From Maea johnstoni (lineage: Eukaryota; Annelida; Polychaeta; Spionida; Magelonidae), in the NCBI GenBank assembly GCA_963942565.1, contig OZ012685.1:49788939-49852938 (forward strand): DNA of 64,000 nucleotides. Reading direction: 5' to 3'. Position 1 is the first letter of the stretch. Every line of letters starts with the position of its first letter. The notes beneath the pieces are model-generated. The model was given only the letters and a program-made list of their open reading frames with translations. It was not told where the DNA came from and made no database searches. The position numbers and the translations under genes are program-made. Of this stretch, positions 22,795 through 35,600 are shown in pieces.

Positions 22795-24071
22795 CTAAAA
22801 AGAGGAGGATGATGCTGAGGGTGAAGCACCTCAGTCTAAAAAGAGGAGGGTGATGCTGAGGGTGAAGCACCTCAGTCTAAAAAGAGGAGGGAGATGCTGC
22901 GGGTGAAGCACTTGTGTCTAAAAAGAAAGGGGTGATGCTGTGGGTGAAGCACCTCAGTCTAAAAAGAGGAGGAGGATACTGAGGGTGATGCACCTCAGTC
23001 TAAAACGAAGAGGGTGATGCTATGGGTGAAGCACCTCAGTCTAAAAAGAGGAGGGTGATGCTGTGGGCGAAGCACCTCAGTCTAAAAAGAAGAGGGTGAT
23101 GCTGCGGGTGAAGCACCTCAGTCTCAAAAGAAGAGGTTGATGCTGCGGGTGAAGCACCTCAGTCTAAAAAGATGAGGGTGATGCTGCGGGTGAAGCATCT
23201 CAGTCTAAAAAGAGGAGGGTGATGCTGCGGGTGAAGCACCTCAGTCTAAAAAGTGGAGGGTAATGCTGCGGGCAAAGCACCTCAGTCTAAAAAGAAGAGG
23301 AGATGCTGCGGGCGAAGCACCTCAGTCTCAAAAGAGGAGGGAGATGCTGCGGGCGAAGCACCTCAGTCTAAAAAGAAGAGGGTGATGCTAAGTGCGAAGC
23401 ACCTCAGTCTAAAAAGTGGAGGGTGATGCTGAGGGTGAAGCACCTCAGTCTAAAAAGAAGAGGGTGATGCTGAGGGTGAAGCACCTCAGTCTAAAAAGAG
23501 GAGGATGATGCTTAGGGTGAAGCACCTCAGTCTAAAAAGAAGAGGGTGATGCTGAGGGTGAAGCACCTCAGTCTAAAAAGAGGAGGGTGATGCTGCGGGT
23601 GAAGCACCTCAGTCTAAAAAGAGGGGGGTGACGCTGCGGGTGAAGCACCTCAGTCTAAAAAGAGGAGGGTGTTGCTGCGGGTGAAGCACCTCTGTTTAAA
23701 AAGAAGAGGGTGATGCTGCGGGCGAAGCACCTCAGTCTAAAAAGAAGAGGGTGATCCCCTCAGTCTAAAAAGAAAAGGGAGATGCTATAGGCAAAGCACC
23801 TCAGGCTCAAAAGAGGAGGGAGATGCTGCGGGCTAAGCACCTCAGACTAAAAAGAATAGAGTGATGCTGCTGCGGGCGAAACACCTCAGTCTAAAAAAAG
23901 TTGGATGATGCTGAGGATGAAGCACCTCAGTGTAAAACGAAGTGGGTGATGCTATTGGTGAAGCACCTCAGCCTAAAAAGAGGAGGGAGATGCTGAGGGT
24001 GAAGCACCTCAGTTTGAAAAGAAGAGGGTGATGCTAAGTGCGAAGCACCTCAGTCTAAAAAGTGGAGGGTG
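21870..24071 (+). repeat. 2,202-bp tandem duplication, first copy
   Basis: It contains the AAGAGTTGGATGATG monomer (near 21,981), M1 (~22,174), M3 (~22,925) and M2A (23751). All recur 2,202 bp later (24,183, 24,376, 25,127, 25,953). The two copies abut at about 24,072. Private differences of this copy include CACTTGTGTCTAAA (near 22,909), GATGCACCTCAG (near 22,988) and GTGTTGCTGCGG (near 23,669). Confidence 0.82.
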
Positions 24072-26273
24072 ATGCTGCGGGTGAAGCACCTCAGTCTAAA
24101 AAGAAGAGGGTGATGCTGAGGGCGAAGCACCTCAGTCTTAAAAGAAGAGGGTGATACTGCGGGCGAAGCACGTCAGTCTAAAAAGAGTTGGATGATGCTG
24201 CGGGTGAAGCACCTCAGTCGAAAAAGAAGTGGTTGATGCTGCGGGCAAAGCACCTCAGTCTAAAAAGAAGAGGGAGATGCTATGGGCAAAGCACCTCAGT
24301 CTCAAAAGAGGAGGGAGATGCTGCGGGTGAAGCACCTCAGTGTAAAAAGAAGAGGATGATGCTGTGGGCGAAGCACCTCACTCTAAAAAGAAGAGGGTGA
24401 TGCTGCGGTTGAAGCACCTCAGTCTCAAAAGAGGAGGGAGATGCTGAGGGTGAAGCCCCTCAGTCTAGAAAGAAGAGGGTGATGCTGCGGGCGAAACACC
24501 TCAGTCTAAAAAGAGTTGGATGATGCTGAGGGTGAAGCACCTCAGTCTTAAAAGAAGGGGGTGATGCTGAGGGTGAAGCATCTCAGTCTAAAAAGAGGAG
24601 GGAGATGCTGAGGGTGAAGCACCTCGGTTTAAAAAGAAGAGGGTGATGCTAAGGGCGAAGCACCTCAGTTTAAAAAAAGGAGGGAGATGCTGCGGGTGAA
24701 GCACCTCAGTCTAAAAAGTGGAGAGGATGCTGTGGGTGAAGCACCTCAGTCTAAAATGAGGAGGGTGATGCTGAGGGTGAAGCACCTCAGTCTCAAAAGA
24801 AGAGGGTGATGCTGAGGGTGAAGCACCTCAGTCTAAAAAGAGGAGGGTGATGCTGAGGGTGAAGCACCTCAGTCTAAAAAGAAGAGGGTGATGCTGAGGG
24901 TGAAGCACCTCAGTCTAAAAAGAGGAGGGTGATGCTGAGGGTGAAGCACCTCAGTCTAAAAAGAGGAGGGTGATGCTGTGGGTGAAGCACCTCAGTCTAA
25001 AAAGAGGAGGATGATGCTGAGGGTGAAGCACCTCAGTCTAAAAAGAGGAGGGTGATGATGAGGGTGAAGCACCTCAGTCTAAAAAGAGGAGGGAGATGCT
25101 GCGGGTGAAGCACTTCAGTCTAAAAAGAAAGGGGTGATGCTGTGGGTGAAGCACCTCAGTCTAAAAAGAGGAGGAGGATACTGAGGGTGAAGCACCTCAG
25201 TCTAAAACGAAGAGGGTGATGCTATGGGTGAAGCACCTCAGTCTAAAAAGAGGAGGGTGATGCTGTGGGCGAAGCACCTCAGTCTAAAAAGAAGAGGGTG
25301 ATGCTGCGGGTGAAGCACCTCAGTCTCAAAAGAAGAGGTTGATGCTGCGGGTGAAGCACCTCAGTCTAAAAAGATGAGGGTGATGCTGCGGGTGAAGCAT
25401 CTCAGTCTAAAAAGATGAGGGTGATGCTGCGGGTGAAGCACCTCAGTCTAAAAAGTGGAGGGTAATGCTGCGGGCAAAGCACATCAGTCTAAAAAGAAGA
25501 GGAGATGCTGCGGGCGAAGCACCTCAGTCTCAAAAGAGGAGGGAGATGCTGCGGGCAAAGCACCTCAGTCTAAAAAGAAGAGGGTGATGCTAAGTGCGAA
25601 GCACCTCAGTCTAAAAAGTGGAGGGTGATGCTGAGGGTGAAGCACCTCAGTCTAAAAAGAAGAGGGTGATGCTGAGGGTGAAGCACCTCAGTCTAAAAAG
25701 AGGAGGATGATGCTTAGGGTGAAGCACCTCAGTCTAAAAAGAAGAGGGTGATGCTGAGGGTGAAGCACCTCAGTCTAAAAAGAGGAGGGTGATGCTGCGG
25801 GTGAAGCACCTCAGTCTAAAAAGAGGGGGGTGACGCTGCGGGTGAAGCACCTCAGTCTAAAAAGAGGAGGGTGATGCTGCGGGTGAAGCACCTCAGTTTA
25901 AAAAGAAGAGGGTGATGCTGCGGGCGAAGCACCTCAGTCTAAAAAGAAGAGGGTGATCCCCTCAGTCTAAAAAGAAGAGGGAGATGCTATAGGCAAAGCA
26001 CCTCAGGCTCAAAAGAGGAGGGAGATGCTGCGGGCTAAGCACCTCAGTCTAAAAAGAATAGAGTGATGCTGCTGCGGGCGAAACACCTCAGTCTAAAAAA
26101 AGTTGGATGATGCTGAGGATGAAGCACCTCAGTGTAAAAAGAAGTGGGTGATGCTATGGGTGAAGCACCTCAGCCTAAAAAGAGGAGGGAGATGCTGAGG
26201 GTGAAGCACCTCAGTTTGAAAAGAAGAGGGTGATGCTAAGTGCGAAGCACCTCAGTCTAAAAAGTGGAGGGTG
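24072..26273 (+). repeat. 2,202-bp tandem duplication, second copy
   Basis: This is the repeat of 21,870-24,071, with M1 (~24,376), M3 (~25,127) and M2A (25,953). It is also the left quarter of the second 8-kb superblock, so the same breakpoint near 24,072 bounds both. That suggests an unequal exchange here set the left edge of the superblock copy. Confidence 0.8.
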
Positions 26274-29200
26274 ATGCTGAGGGTGAAGCATCTCGGTCTA
26301 AAAAGAGGAGGGAGATGCTGAGGGTGAAGCACCTCGGTTTAAAAAAAGGAGGGAGATGCTGCGGCTGAAGCACCTCAGTCTAAAAAGTGGAGAGGATGCT
26401 GTGGGTGAAGCACCTCAGTCTAAAAAGAGGAGGGTGATGCTACGGGTGAAGCACCTCAGTCTAAAAAGAGGAGGGTGATGCTGAGGGTGAAGCACCTCAG
26501 TCTAAAAAGAGGAGGGTGATGCTGAGGGTGAAGCACCTCAGTCTAAAAAGAAGAGGGTGATGCTGAGGGTGAAGCACCTCAGTCTAAAAAGAGGAGGGTG
26601 ATGCTGAGGGTGATGCACCTCAGTCTAAAAAGAGGAGGGTGATGCTGTGGGTGAAGCACCTCAGTCTAAAAAGAGGAGGATGATGCTGAGGGTGAAGCAC
26701 CTCAGTCTAAAAAGAGGAGGGTGATGCTGAGGGTGAAGCACCTCAGTCTAAAAAGAGGAGGGAGATGCTGCGGGTGAAGCACCTCAGTCTAAAAAGAAAG
26801 GGGTGATGCTGTGGGTGAAGCACCTCAGTCTAAAAAGAGGAGGAGGATGCTGAGTGTGAAGCACCTCAGTCTAAAATGAAGAGGGTGATGCTCTGGGTGA
26901 AGCACCTCAGTCTAAAAAGAGGAGGGTGATGCTGTGGGCGAAGCACCTCAGTCTAAAAAGAAGAGGGTGATGCTGCGGGTGAAGCACCTCTGTCTCAAAA
27001 GAAGAGGTTGATGCTGCAGGTGAAGCACCTCAGTCTAAAAAGATGAGGGTGATGCTGCGGGTGAAGCACCTTAGTCTAAAAAGTGGAGGGTAATGCTGCG
27101 GGCAAAGCACCTCAGTCTAAAAAGAAGAGGAGATGCTGCGGGCGAAGCACCTCAGTCTCAAAAGAGGAGGGAGATGCTGCGGGCGAAGCACCTCAGTCTA
27201 AAAAGAAGAGGGTGATGCTAAGTGCGAAGCACCTGTCTAAAAAGTGGAGGGTGATGCTGAGGGTGAAGCACCTCAGTCTAAAAAGAAGAGGGTGATGCTG
27301 AGGGTGAAGCACCTCAGTCTAAAAAGAGGAGGATGATGCTTAGGGTGAAGCACCTCAATCTAAAAAGAAGAGGGTGATGCTGAGGGTGAAGCACCTCAGT
27401 CTAAAAAGAGGAGGGTGATGCTGCGGGTGAAGCACCTCAGTCTAAAAAGAGGGGGGTGACGCTGCGGGTGAAGCAACTCAGTCTAAAAAGAGGAGGGTGA
27501 TGCTGCGGGTTAAGCACCTCAGTCTAAAAAGAAGAGGGTGATGCTGCGGGCGAAGCACCTCAGTCTAAAAAGAAGAGGGTGATCCCCTCAGTCTAAAGAG
27601 AAGAGGGAGATGCTATAGGCAAAGCACCTCAGTCTCAAAAGAGGAGGGAGATGCTGCGAGCTAAGCACCTCAGTCTAAAAAGAAGAGAGTGATGCTGCGG
27701 GCGAAACACCTCAGTCTAAAAAAAGTTGGATGATGCTGAGGATGAAGCACATCAGTGTAAAAAGAAGAGGGTGATGCTATGGGTGAAGCACCTCAGCCTA
27801 AAAAGAGGAGGGAGATGCTGAGGGTGAAGCACCTCAGTTTGAAAAGAAGAGGGTGATGCTAAGTGCGAAGCTCCTCAGTCTAAAAAGAGGAGGGAGATGC
27901 TGCGGGTGAAGCACCTCAGCCTAAAAAGAGGAGGGAGATGCTGAGGGTGAAGCACCTCAGTCTAAAAAGAAGAGGGTGATGCTGCGGGCGAAGCACCTCA
28001 GTCTCAAAAGAGGAGGGAGATGCTGCGGGCTAAGCACCTCAGTCTAAAAAGAAGAGGGTGATGCTAAGTGCGAAGCACCTCAGTCTAAAAAGTGGAGGGT
28101 GATGCTGAGGGTGAAGCACCTCAGTCTAAAAAGAAGAGGGTGATGCTGAGGGTGAAGCACCTCAGTCTAAAAAGAGGAGGATGATGCTTAGGGTGAAGCA
28201 CCTCAGTCTAAAAAGAAGAGGGTGATGCTGCGGGTGAAGCACCTCAGTCTAAAAAGAGGAGGGTGATGCTGCGGGTGAAGCACCTCAGTCTAAAAAGAAG
28301 AGGGTGATGCTGAGGGTGAAGAACCTCAGTCTAAAAAGAAGAGGGTGATGCTGAGGGTGAAGCACCTCAGTCTAAAAAGAGGAGGGTGATGCTGCGGGTG
28401 AAGCACCTCAGTCTAAAAAGAGGATGGTGATGCTGCGGGTGAAGCACCTCAGTCTAAAAAGAAGAGGGAGATGCTATGGGCAAAGCACCTCAGTCTCAAA
28501 AGAGGAGGGAGATGCTGCGGGTGAAGCACCTCAGTCTAAAAAGAAGAGGGTGATGCTACGGGCGAAGCACCTCAGTCTAAAAAGAGTTGGATGATGCTGC
28601 GGGTGAAGCACCTCAGTCTAAAAAGAAGAGGGTGATGCTGAGGGCGAAGCACCTCAGTCTTAAAAGAAGAGGGTGATACTGCGGGCGAAGCACGTCAGTC
28701 TAAAAAGAGTTGGATGATGCTGCGGGTGAAGCACCTCAGTCGAAAAAGAAGTGGTTGATGCTGCGGGCAAAGCACCTCAGTCTAAAAAGAAGAGGGAGAT
28801 GCTATGGGCAAAGCACCTCAGTCTCAAAAGAGGCGGGAGATGCTGCGGGTGAAGCACCTCAGTGTAAAAAGAAGAGGATGATGCTGTGGGCGAAGCACCT
28901 CACTCTAAAAAGAAGAGGGTGATGCTGCAGTTGAAGCACCTCAGTCTCAAAAGAGGAGGGAGATGCTGAGGGTGAAGCCCCTCAGTCTAGAAAGAAGAGG
29001 GTGATGCTGCCGGCGAAACACCTCAGTCTAAAAAGAGTTGGATGATGCTGAGGGTGAAGCACCTCAGTCTTAAAAAAAGGGGGTGATGCTGAGGGTGAAG
29101 CATCTCAGTCTAAAAAGAGGAGGGAGATGCTGAGGGTGAAGCACCTCGGTTTAAAAAGAAGAGGGTGATGCTAAGTGCGAAGCACCTCAGTCTAAAAAGT

Positions 29201-31827
29201 GGAGGGTGATGCTGAGGGTGAAGCATCTCAGTCTAAAAAGAGGAGGGAGATGCTGAGGGTGAAGCACCTCGGTTTAAAAAAAGGAGGGAGATGCTGCGGG
29301 TGAAGCACCTCAGTCTAAAAAGTGGAGAGGATGCAGTGGGTGAAGCACCTCAGTCTAAAAAGAGGAGGGTTATGCTACGGGTGAAGCACCTCAGTCTAAA
29401 AAGAAGAGGGTGATGCTGAGGGTGAAGCACCTCAGTCTAAAAAGAGGAGAGTGATGCTGAGGGTGAAGCACCTCAGTCTAAAAAGAAGAGGGTGATGCTG
29501 AGGGTGAAGCACCTCAGTCTAAAAAGAGGAGGGTGATGCTGAGGGTGAAGCACCTCAGTCTAAAAAGAGGAGGGTGATGCTGTGGGTGAAGCACCTCAGT
29601 CTAAAAAGAGGAGGATGATGCTGAGGGTGAAGCACCTCAGTCTAAAAAGAGGAGGGTGATGCTGAGGGTGAAGCACCTCAGTCTAAAAAGAGGAGGGAGA
29701 TGCTGCGGGTGAAGCACCTCAGTCTAAAAAGAAAGGGGTGATGCTGTGGGTGAAGCACCTCAGTCTAAAAAGAGGAGGAGGATGCTGAGTGTGAAGCACC
29801 TCAGTCTAAAAAGAAGAGGGTGATGCTCTGGGTGAAGCACCTCAGTCTAAAAAGAGGAGGGTGATGCTGTGGGCGAAGCACCTCAGTCTAAAAAGAAGAG
29901 GGTGATGCTGCGGGTGAAGCACCTCTGTCTCAAAAGAAGAGGTTGATGCTGCAGGTGAAGCACCTCAGTCTAAAAAGATGAGGGTGATGCTGCGGGTGAA
30001 GCACCTTAGTCTAAAAAGTGGAGGGTAATGCTGCGGGCAAAGCACCTCAGTCTAAAAAGAAGAGGAGATGCTGCGGGCGAAGCACCTCAGTCTCAAAAGA
30101 GGAGGGAGATGCTGCGGGCGAAGCACCTCAGTCTAAAAAGAAGAGGGTGATGCTAAGTGCAAAGCACCTCAGTCTAAAAAGTGGAGGGTGATGCTGAGGG
30201 TGAAGCACCTCAGTCTAAAAAGAAGAGGGTGATGCTGAGGGTGAAGCACCTCAGTCTAAAAAGATGAGGATGATGCTTAGGATGAAGCACCTCAATCTAA
30301 AAAGAAGAGGGTGATGCTGAGGGTGAAGCACCTCAGTCTAAAAAGAGGAGGGTGATGCTGCGGGTGAAGCACCTCAGTCTAAAAAGAGGGGGGTGACGCT
30401 GCGGGTGAAGCAACTCAGTCTAAAAAGAGGAGGGTGATGCTGCGGGTTAAGCACCTCAGTCTAAAAAGAAGAGGGTGATGCTGTGGGCGAAGCACCTCAG
30501 TCTAAAAAGAAGACGGGTGATCCCCTCAGTCTAAAGAGAAGAGGGAGATGCTATAGGCAAAGCATCTAAGTCTCAAAAGAGGAGGGAGATGCTGCGAGCT
30601 AAGCACCTCAGTCTAAAAAGAAGAGAGTGATGCTGCGGGCGAAACACCTCGTCTAAAAAAAGTTGGATGATGCTGAGGATGAAGCACATCAGTGTAAAAA
30701 GAAGAGGGTGATGCTATGGGTGAAGCACCTCAGCCTAAAAAGAGGAGGGAGATGCTGAGGGTGAAGCACCTCAGTTTGAAAAGAAGAGGGTGATGCTAAG
30801 TGCGAAGCTCCTCAGTCTAAAAAGAGGAGGGAGATGTTGCGGGTGAAGCACCTCAGCCTAAAAAGAGGAGGGAGATGCTGAGGGTGAAGCACCTCAGTCT
30901 AAAAAGAAGAGGGTGATGCTGCGGGCGAAGCACCTCAGTCTCAAAAGAGGAGGGAGATGCTGCGGGCGAAGCACCTCAGTCTAAAAAGAAGAGGGTGATG
31001 CTAAGCGCGAAGCACCTCAGTCTAAAAAAGTGGAGGGTGATGCTGAGGGTGAAGCACCTCAGTCTAAAAAGAAGAGGGTGATGCTGAGGGTGAAGCACCT
31101 CAGTCTAAAAAGAGGAGGATGATGCTTAGGGTGAAGCACCTCAGTCTAAAAAGAAGAGGGTGATGCTGAGGGTGAAGCACCTCAGTCTAAAAAGAGGAGG
31201 GTGATGCTGCGGGTGAAGCACCTCAGTCTAAAAAGAAGAGGGTGATGCTGAGGGTGAAGAACCTCAGTCTAAAAAGAAGAGGGTGATGCTGAGGGTGAAG
31301 CACCTCAGTCTAAAAAGAGGAGGGTGATGCTGCGGGTGAAGCACCTCAGTCTAAAAAAGAGGATGGTGATGCTGCGGGTGAAGCACCTCAGTCTAAAAAG
31401 AAGAGGGAGATGCTATGGGCAAAGCACCTCAGTCTCAAAAGAGGAGGGAGATGCTGCGGGTGAAGCACCTCAGTCTAAAAAGAAGAGGGTGATGCTGAGG
31501 GTGAAGAACCTCAGTCTAAAAAGAAGAGGGTGATGCTGAGGGTGAAGCACCTCAGTCTAAAAAGAGGAGGGTGATGCTGCGGGTGAAGCACCTCAGTCTA
31601 AAAAAGAGGATGGTGATGCTGCGGGTGAAGCACCTCAGTCTAAAAAGAAGAGGGAGATGCTATGGGCAAAGCACCTCAGTCTCAAAAGAGGAGGGAGATG
31701 CTGCGGGTGAAGCACCTCAGTCTAAAAAGAAGAGGGTGATGCTACGGGCGAAGCACCTCAGTCTAAAAAGAGTTGGATGATGCTGCGGTTGAAGCACCTC
31801 AGTCTAAAAAGAAGAGGGTGATGCTGA
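24073..31827 (+). repeat. 8-kb HOR superblock, copy 2
   Basis: Landmark order is M1 (~24,376), M3, M2A (25953), M3 (~26,795), M2B (27579), M1 (~28,898), M3 (~29,729), M2B (30517), the same as in 367-8,570. This copy lacks the 656-bp duplication, the 123-bp duplication and the ~81-bp deletion of copy 1. It has its own 247-bp duplication near 31.2-31.7 kb. The net length difference (449 bp) agrees with these events to within 2 bp. Confidence 0.85.
31203..31696 (+). repeat. 247-bp (six-monomer) tandem duplication
   Basis: Bases 31,203-31,449 recur at 31,450-31,696. The offset is 247 bp, six monomers plus one extra A in an A6 tract (GTCTAAAAAAGAGGATGG), and that extra A is in both copies. It occurs once at the paralogous site (near 8,343), so the A insertion predates the superblock duplication and the 247-bp duplication postdates it. 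Confidence 0.85.
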
Positions 31828-34800
31828 GGGCGAAGCACCTCAGTCTTAAAAGAAGAGGGTGATACTGCGGGCGAAGCACGTCAGTCTAAAAAGAGTTGGA
31901 TGATGCTGCGGGTGAAGCACCTCAGTCGAAAAAGAAGTGGTTGATGCTGCGGGCAAAGCACCTCAGTCTAAAAAGAAGAGGGAGATGCTATGGGCAAAGC
32001 ACCTCAGTCTCAAAAGAGGAGGGAGATGCTGCGGGTGAAGCACCTCAGTGTAAAAAGAAGAGGATGATGCTGTGGGCGAAGCACCTCACTCTAAAAAGAA
32101 GAGGGTGATGCTGCGGTTGAAGCACCTCAGTCTCAAAAGAGGAGGGAGATGCTGAGGGTGAAGCCCCTCAGTCTAGAAAGAAGAGGGTGATGCTGCGGGC
32201 GAAACACCTCAGTCTAAAAAGAGTTGGATGATGCTGAGGGTGAAGCACCTCAGTCTTAAAAGAAGGGGGTGATGCTGAGGGTGAAGCATCTCAGTCTAAA
32301 AAGAGGAGGGAGATGCTGAGGGTGAAGCACCTCGGTTTAAAAAGAAGAGGGTGATGCTAAGGGCGAAGCACCTCAGTTTAAAAAAGGGAGGGAGATGCTG
32401 CGGGTGAAGCACCTCAGTCTAAAAAGTGGAGAGGATGCTGTGGGTGAAGCACCTCAGTCTAAAATGAGGAGGGTGATGCTGAGGGTGAAGCACCTCAGTC
32501 TCAAAAGAAGAGGGTGATGCTGAGGGTGAAGCACCTCAGTCTAAAAAGAGGAGGGTGATGCTGAGGGTGAAGCACCTCAGTCTAAAAAGAAGAGGGTGAT
32601 GCTGAGGGTGAAGCACCTCAGTCTAAAAAGAGGAGGGTGATGCTGAGGGTGAAGCACCTCAGTCTAAAAAGAGGAGGGTGATGCTGTGGGTGAAGCACCT
32701 CAGTCTAAAAAGAGGAGGATGATGCTGAGGGTGAAGCACCTCAGTCTAAAAAGAGGAGGGTGATGCTGAGGGTGAAGCACCTCAGTCTAAAAAGAGGAGG
32801 GAGATGCTGCGGGTGAAGCACTTCAGTCTAAAAAGAAAGGGGTGATGCTGTGGGTGAAGCACCTCAGTCTAAAAAGAGGAGGAGGATACTGAGGGTGAAG
32901 CACCTCAGTCTAAAACGAAGAGGGTGATGCTATGGGTGAAGCACCTCAGTCTAAAAAGAGGAGGGTGATGCTGTGGGCGAAGCACCTCAGTCTAAAAAGA
33001 AGAGGGTGATGCTGCGGGTGAAGCACCTCAGTCTAAAAAGATGAGGGTGATGCTGCGGGTGAAGCATCTCAGTCTAAAAAGATGAGGGTGATGCTGCGGG
33101 TGAAGCACCTCAGTCTAAAAAGTGGAGGGTAATGCTGCGGGCAAAGCACCTCAGTCTAAAAAGAAGAGGAGATGCTGCGGGCGAAGCACCTCAGTCTCAA
33201 AAGAGGAGGGAGATGCTGCGGGCGAAGCACCTCAGTCTAAAAAGAAGAGGGTGATGCTAAGTGCGAAGCACCTCAGTCTAAAAAGTGGAGGGTGATGCTG
33301 AGGGTGAAGCACCTCAGTCTAAAAAGAAGAGGGTGATGCTGAGGGTGAAGCACCTCAGTCTAAAAAGAGGAGGATGATGCTTAGGGTGAAGCACCTCAGT
33401 CTAAAAAGAAGAGGGTGATGCTGAGGGTGAAGCACCTCAGTCTAAAAAGAGGAGGGTGATGCTGCGGGTGAAGCACCTCAGTCTTAAAAGAGGGGGGTGA
33501 CGCTGCGGGTGAAGCACCTCAGTCTAAAAAGAGGAGGGTGATGCTGCGGGTGAAGCACCTCAGTTTAAAAAGAAGAGGGTGATGCTGCGGGCGAAGCACC
33601 TCAGTCTAAAAAGAAGAGGGTGATCCCCTCAGTCTAAAAAGAAGAGGGAGATGCTATAGGCAAAGCACCTCAGGCTCAAAAGAGGAGGGAGATGCTGCGG
33701 GCTAAGCACCTCAGTCTAAAAAGAATAGAGTGATGCTGCTGCGGGCGAAACACCTCAGTCTAAAAAAAGTTGGATGATGCTAAGGATGAAGCACCTCAGT
33801 GTAAAAAGAAGTGGGTGATGCTATGGGTGAAGCACCTCAGCCTAAAAAGAGGAGGGAGATGCTGAGGGTGAAGCACCTCAGTTTGAAAAGAAGAGGGTGA
33901 TGCTAAGTGCGAAGCACCTCAGTCTAAAAAGTGGAGGGTGATGCTGAGGGTGAAGCATCTCAGTCTAAAAAGAGGAGGGAGATGCTGAGGGTGAAGCACC
34001 TCGGTTTTAAAAAAGGAGGGAGATGCTGCGGGTGAAGCACCTCAGTCTAAAAAGTGGAGAGGATGCTGTGGGTGAAGCACCTCAGTCTAAAAAGAGGAGG
34101 GTGATGCTATGGGTGAAGCACCTCAGTCTAAAAAGAAGAGGGTGATGCTGAGGGTGAAGCACCTCAGTCTAAAAAGAGGAGGGTGATGCTGAGGGTGAAG
34201 CACCTCAGTCTAAAAAGAAGAGGGTGATGCTGAGGGTGAAGCACCTCAGTCTAAAAAGAGGAGGGTGATGCTGAGGGTGAAGCACCTCAGTCTAAAAAGA
34301 GGAGGGTGATGCTGTGGGTGAAGCACCTCAGTCTAAAAAGAGGAGGATGATGCTGAGGGTGAAGCACCTCAGTCTAAAAAGAGGAGGGTGATGCTGAGGG
34401 TGAAGCACCTCAGTCTAAAAAGAGGAGGAAGATGCTGCGGGTAAAGCACCTCAGTCTAAAAAGAAAGGGGTGATGCTGTGGGTGAAGCACCTCAGTCTAA
34501 AAAGAGGAGGAGGATGCTGAGTGTGAAGCACCTCAGTCTAAAAAGAAGAGGGTGATGCTCTGGGTGAAGCACCTCAGTCTAAAAAGAGGAGGGTGATGCT
34601 GTGGGCGAAGCACCTCAGTCTAAAAAGAAGAGGGTGATGCTGCGGGTGAAGCACCTCTGTCTCAAAAGAAGAGGTTGATGCTGCAGGTGAAGCACCTCAG
34701 TCTAAAAAGATGAGGGTGATGCTGCGGGTGAAGCACCTTAGTCTAAAAAGTGGAGGGTAATGCTGCGGGCAAAGCACATCAGTCTAAAAAGAAGAGGAGA

Positions 34801-35600
34801 TGCTGCGGGCGAAGCACCTCAGTCTAAAAAGAAGAGGGTGATGCTAAGTGCGAAGCACCTCAGTCTAAAAAGTGGAGGGTGATGCTGAGGGTGAAGCACC
34901 TCAGTCTAAAAAGAAGAGGGTGATGCTGAGGGTGAAGCACCTCAGTCTAAAAAGAGGAGGATGATGCTTAGGGTGAAGCACCTCAATCTAAAAAGAAGAG
35001 GGTGATGCTGAGGGTGAAGCACCTCAGTCTAAAAAGAGGAGGGTGATGCTGCGGGTGAAGCACCTCAGTCTAAAAAGAGGGGGGTGACGCTGCGGGTGAA
35101 GCACCTCAGTCTAAAAAGAGGAGGGTGATGCTGCGGGTTAAGCACCTCAGTCTAAAAAGAAGAGGGTGATGCTGCGGGCGAAGCACCTCAGTCTAAAAAG
35201 AAGAGGGTGATCCCCTCAGTCTAAAGAGAAGAGGGAGATGCTATAGGCAAAGCACCTCAGTCTCAAAAGAGGAGGGAGATGCTGCGAGCTAAACACCTCA
35301 GTCTAAAAAGAAGAGAGTGATGCTGCGGGCGAAACACCTCAGTCTAAAAAAAGTTGGATGATGCTGAGGATGAAGCACATCAGTGTAAAAAGAAGAGGGT
35401 GATGCTATGGGTGAAGCACCAAAGCCTAAAAAGAGGAGGGAGATGCTGAGGGTGAAGCACCTCAGTTTGAAAAGAAGAGGGTGATGCTAAGTACGAAGCT
35501 CCTCAGTCTAAAAAGAGGAGGGAGATGCTGCGGGTGAAGCACCTCAGCCTAAAAAGAGGAGGGAGATGCTGAGGGTGAAGCACCTCAGTTTAAAAAGAAG
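31828..35600 (+). repeat. Long HOR, third copy
   Basis: It holds M1 (~32,084), M3 (~32,836), M2A (33620), M3 (~34,463) and M2B (35207). It parallels 24,120-27,900 at an offset of 7,708 bp near M1 and about 7,630-7,670 bp further on. One step is a missing 41-bp TCTCAAAAG monomer near 33,030. The M2A to M2B distance is 1,587 bp, as at 9,674-11,261 and 12,477-14,064. Confidence 0.78.
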
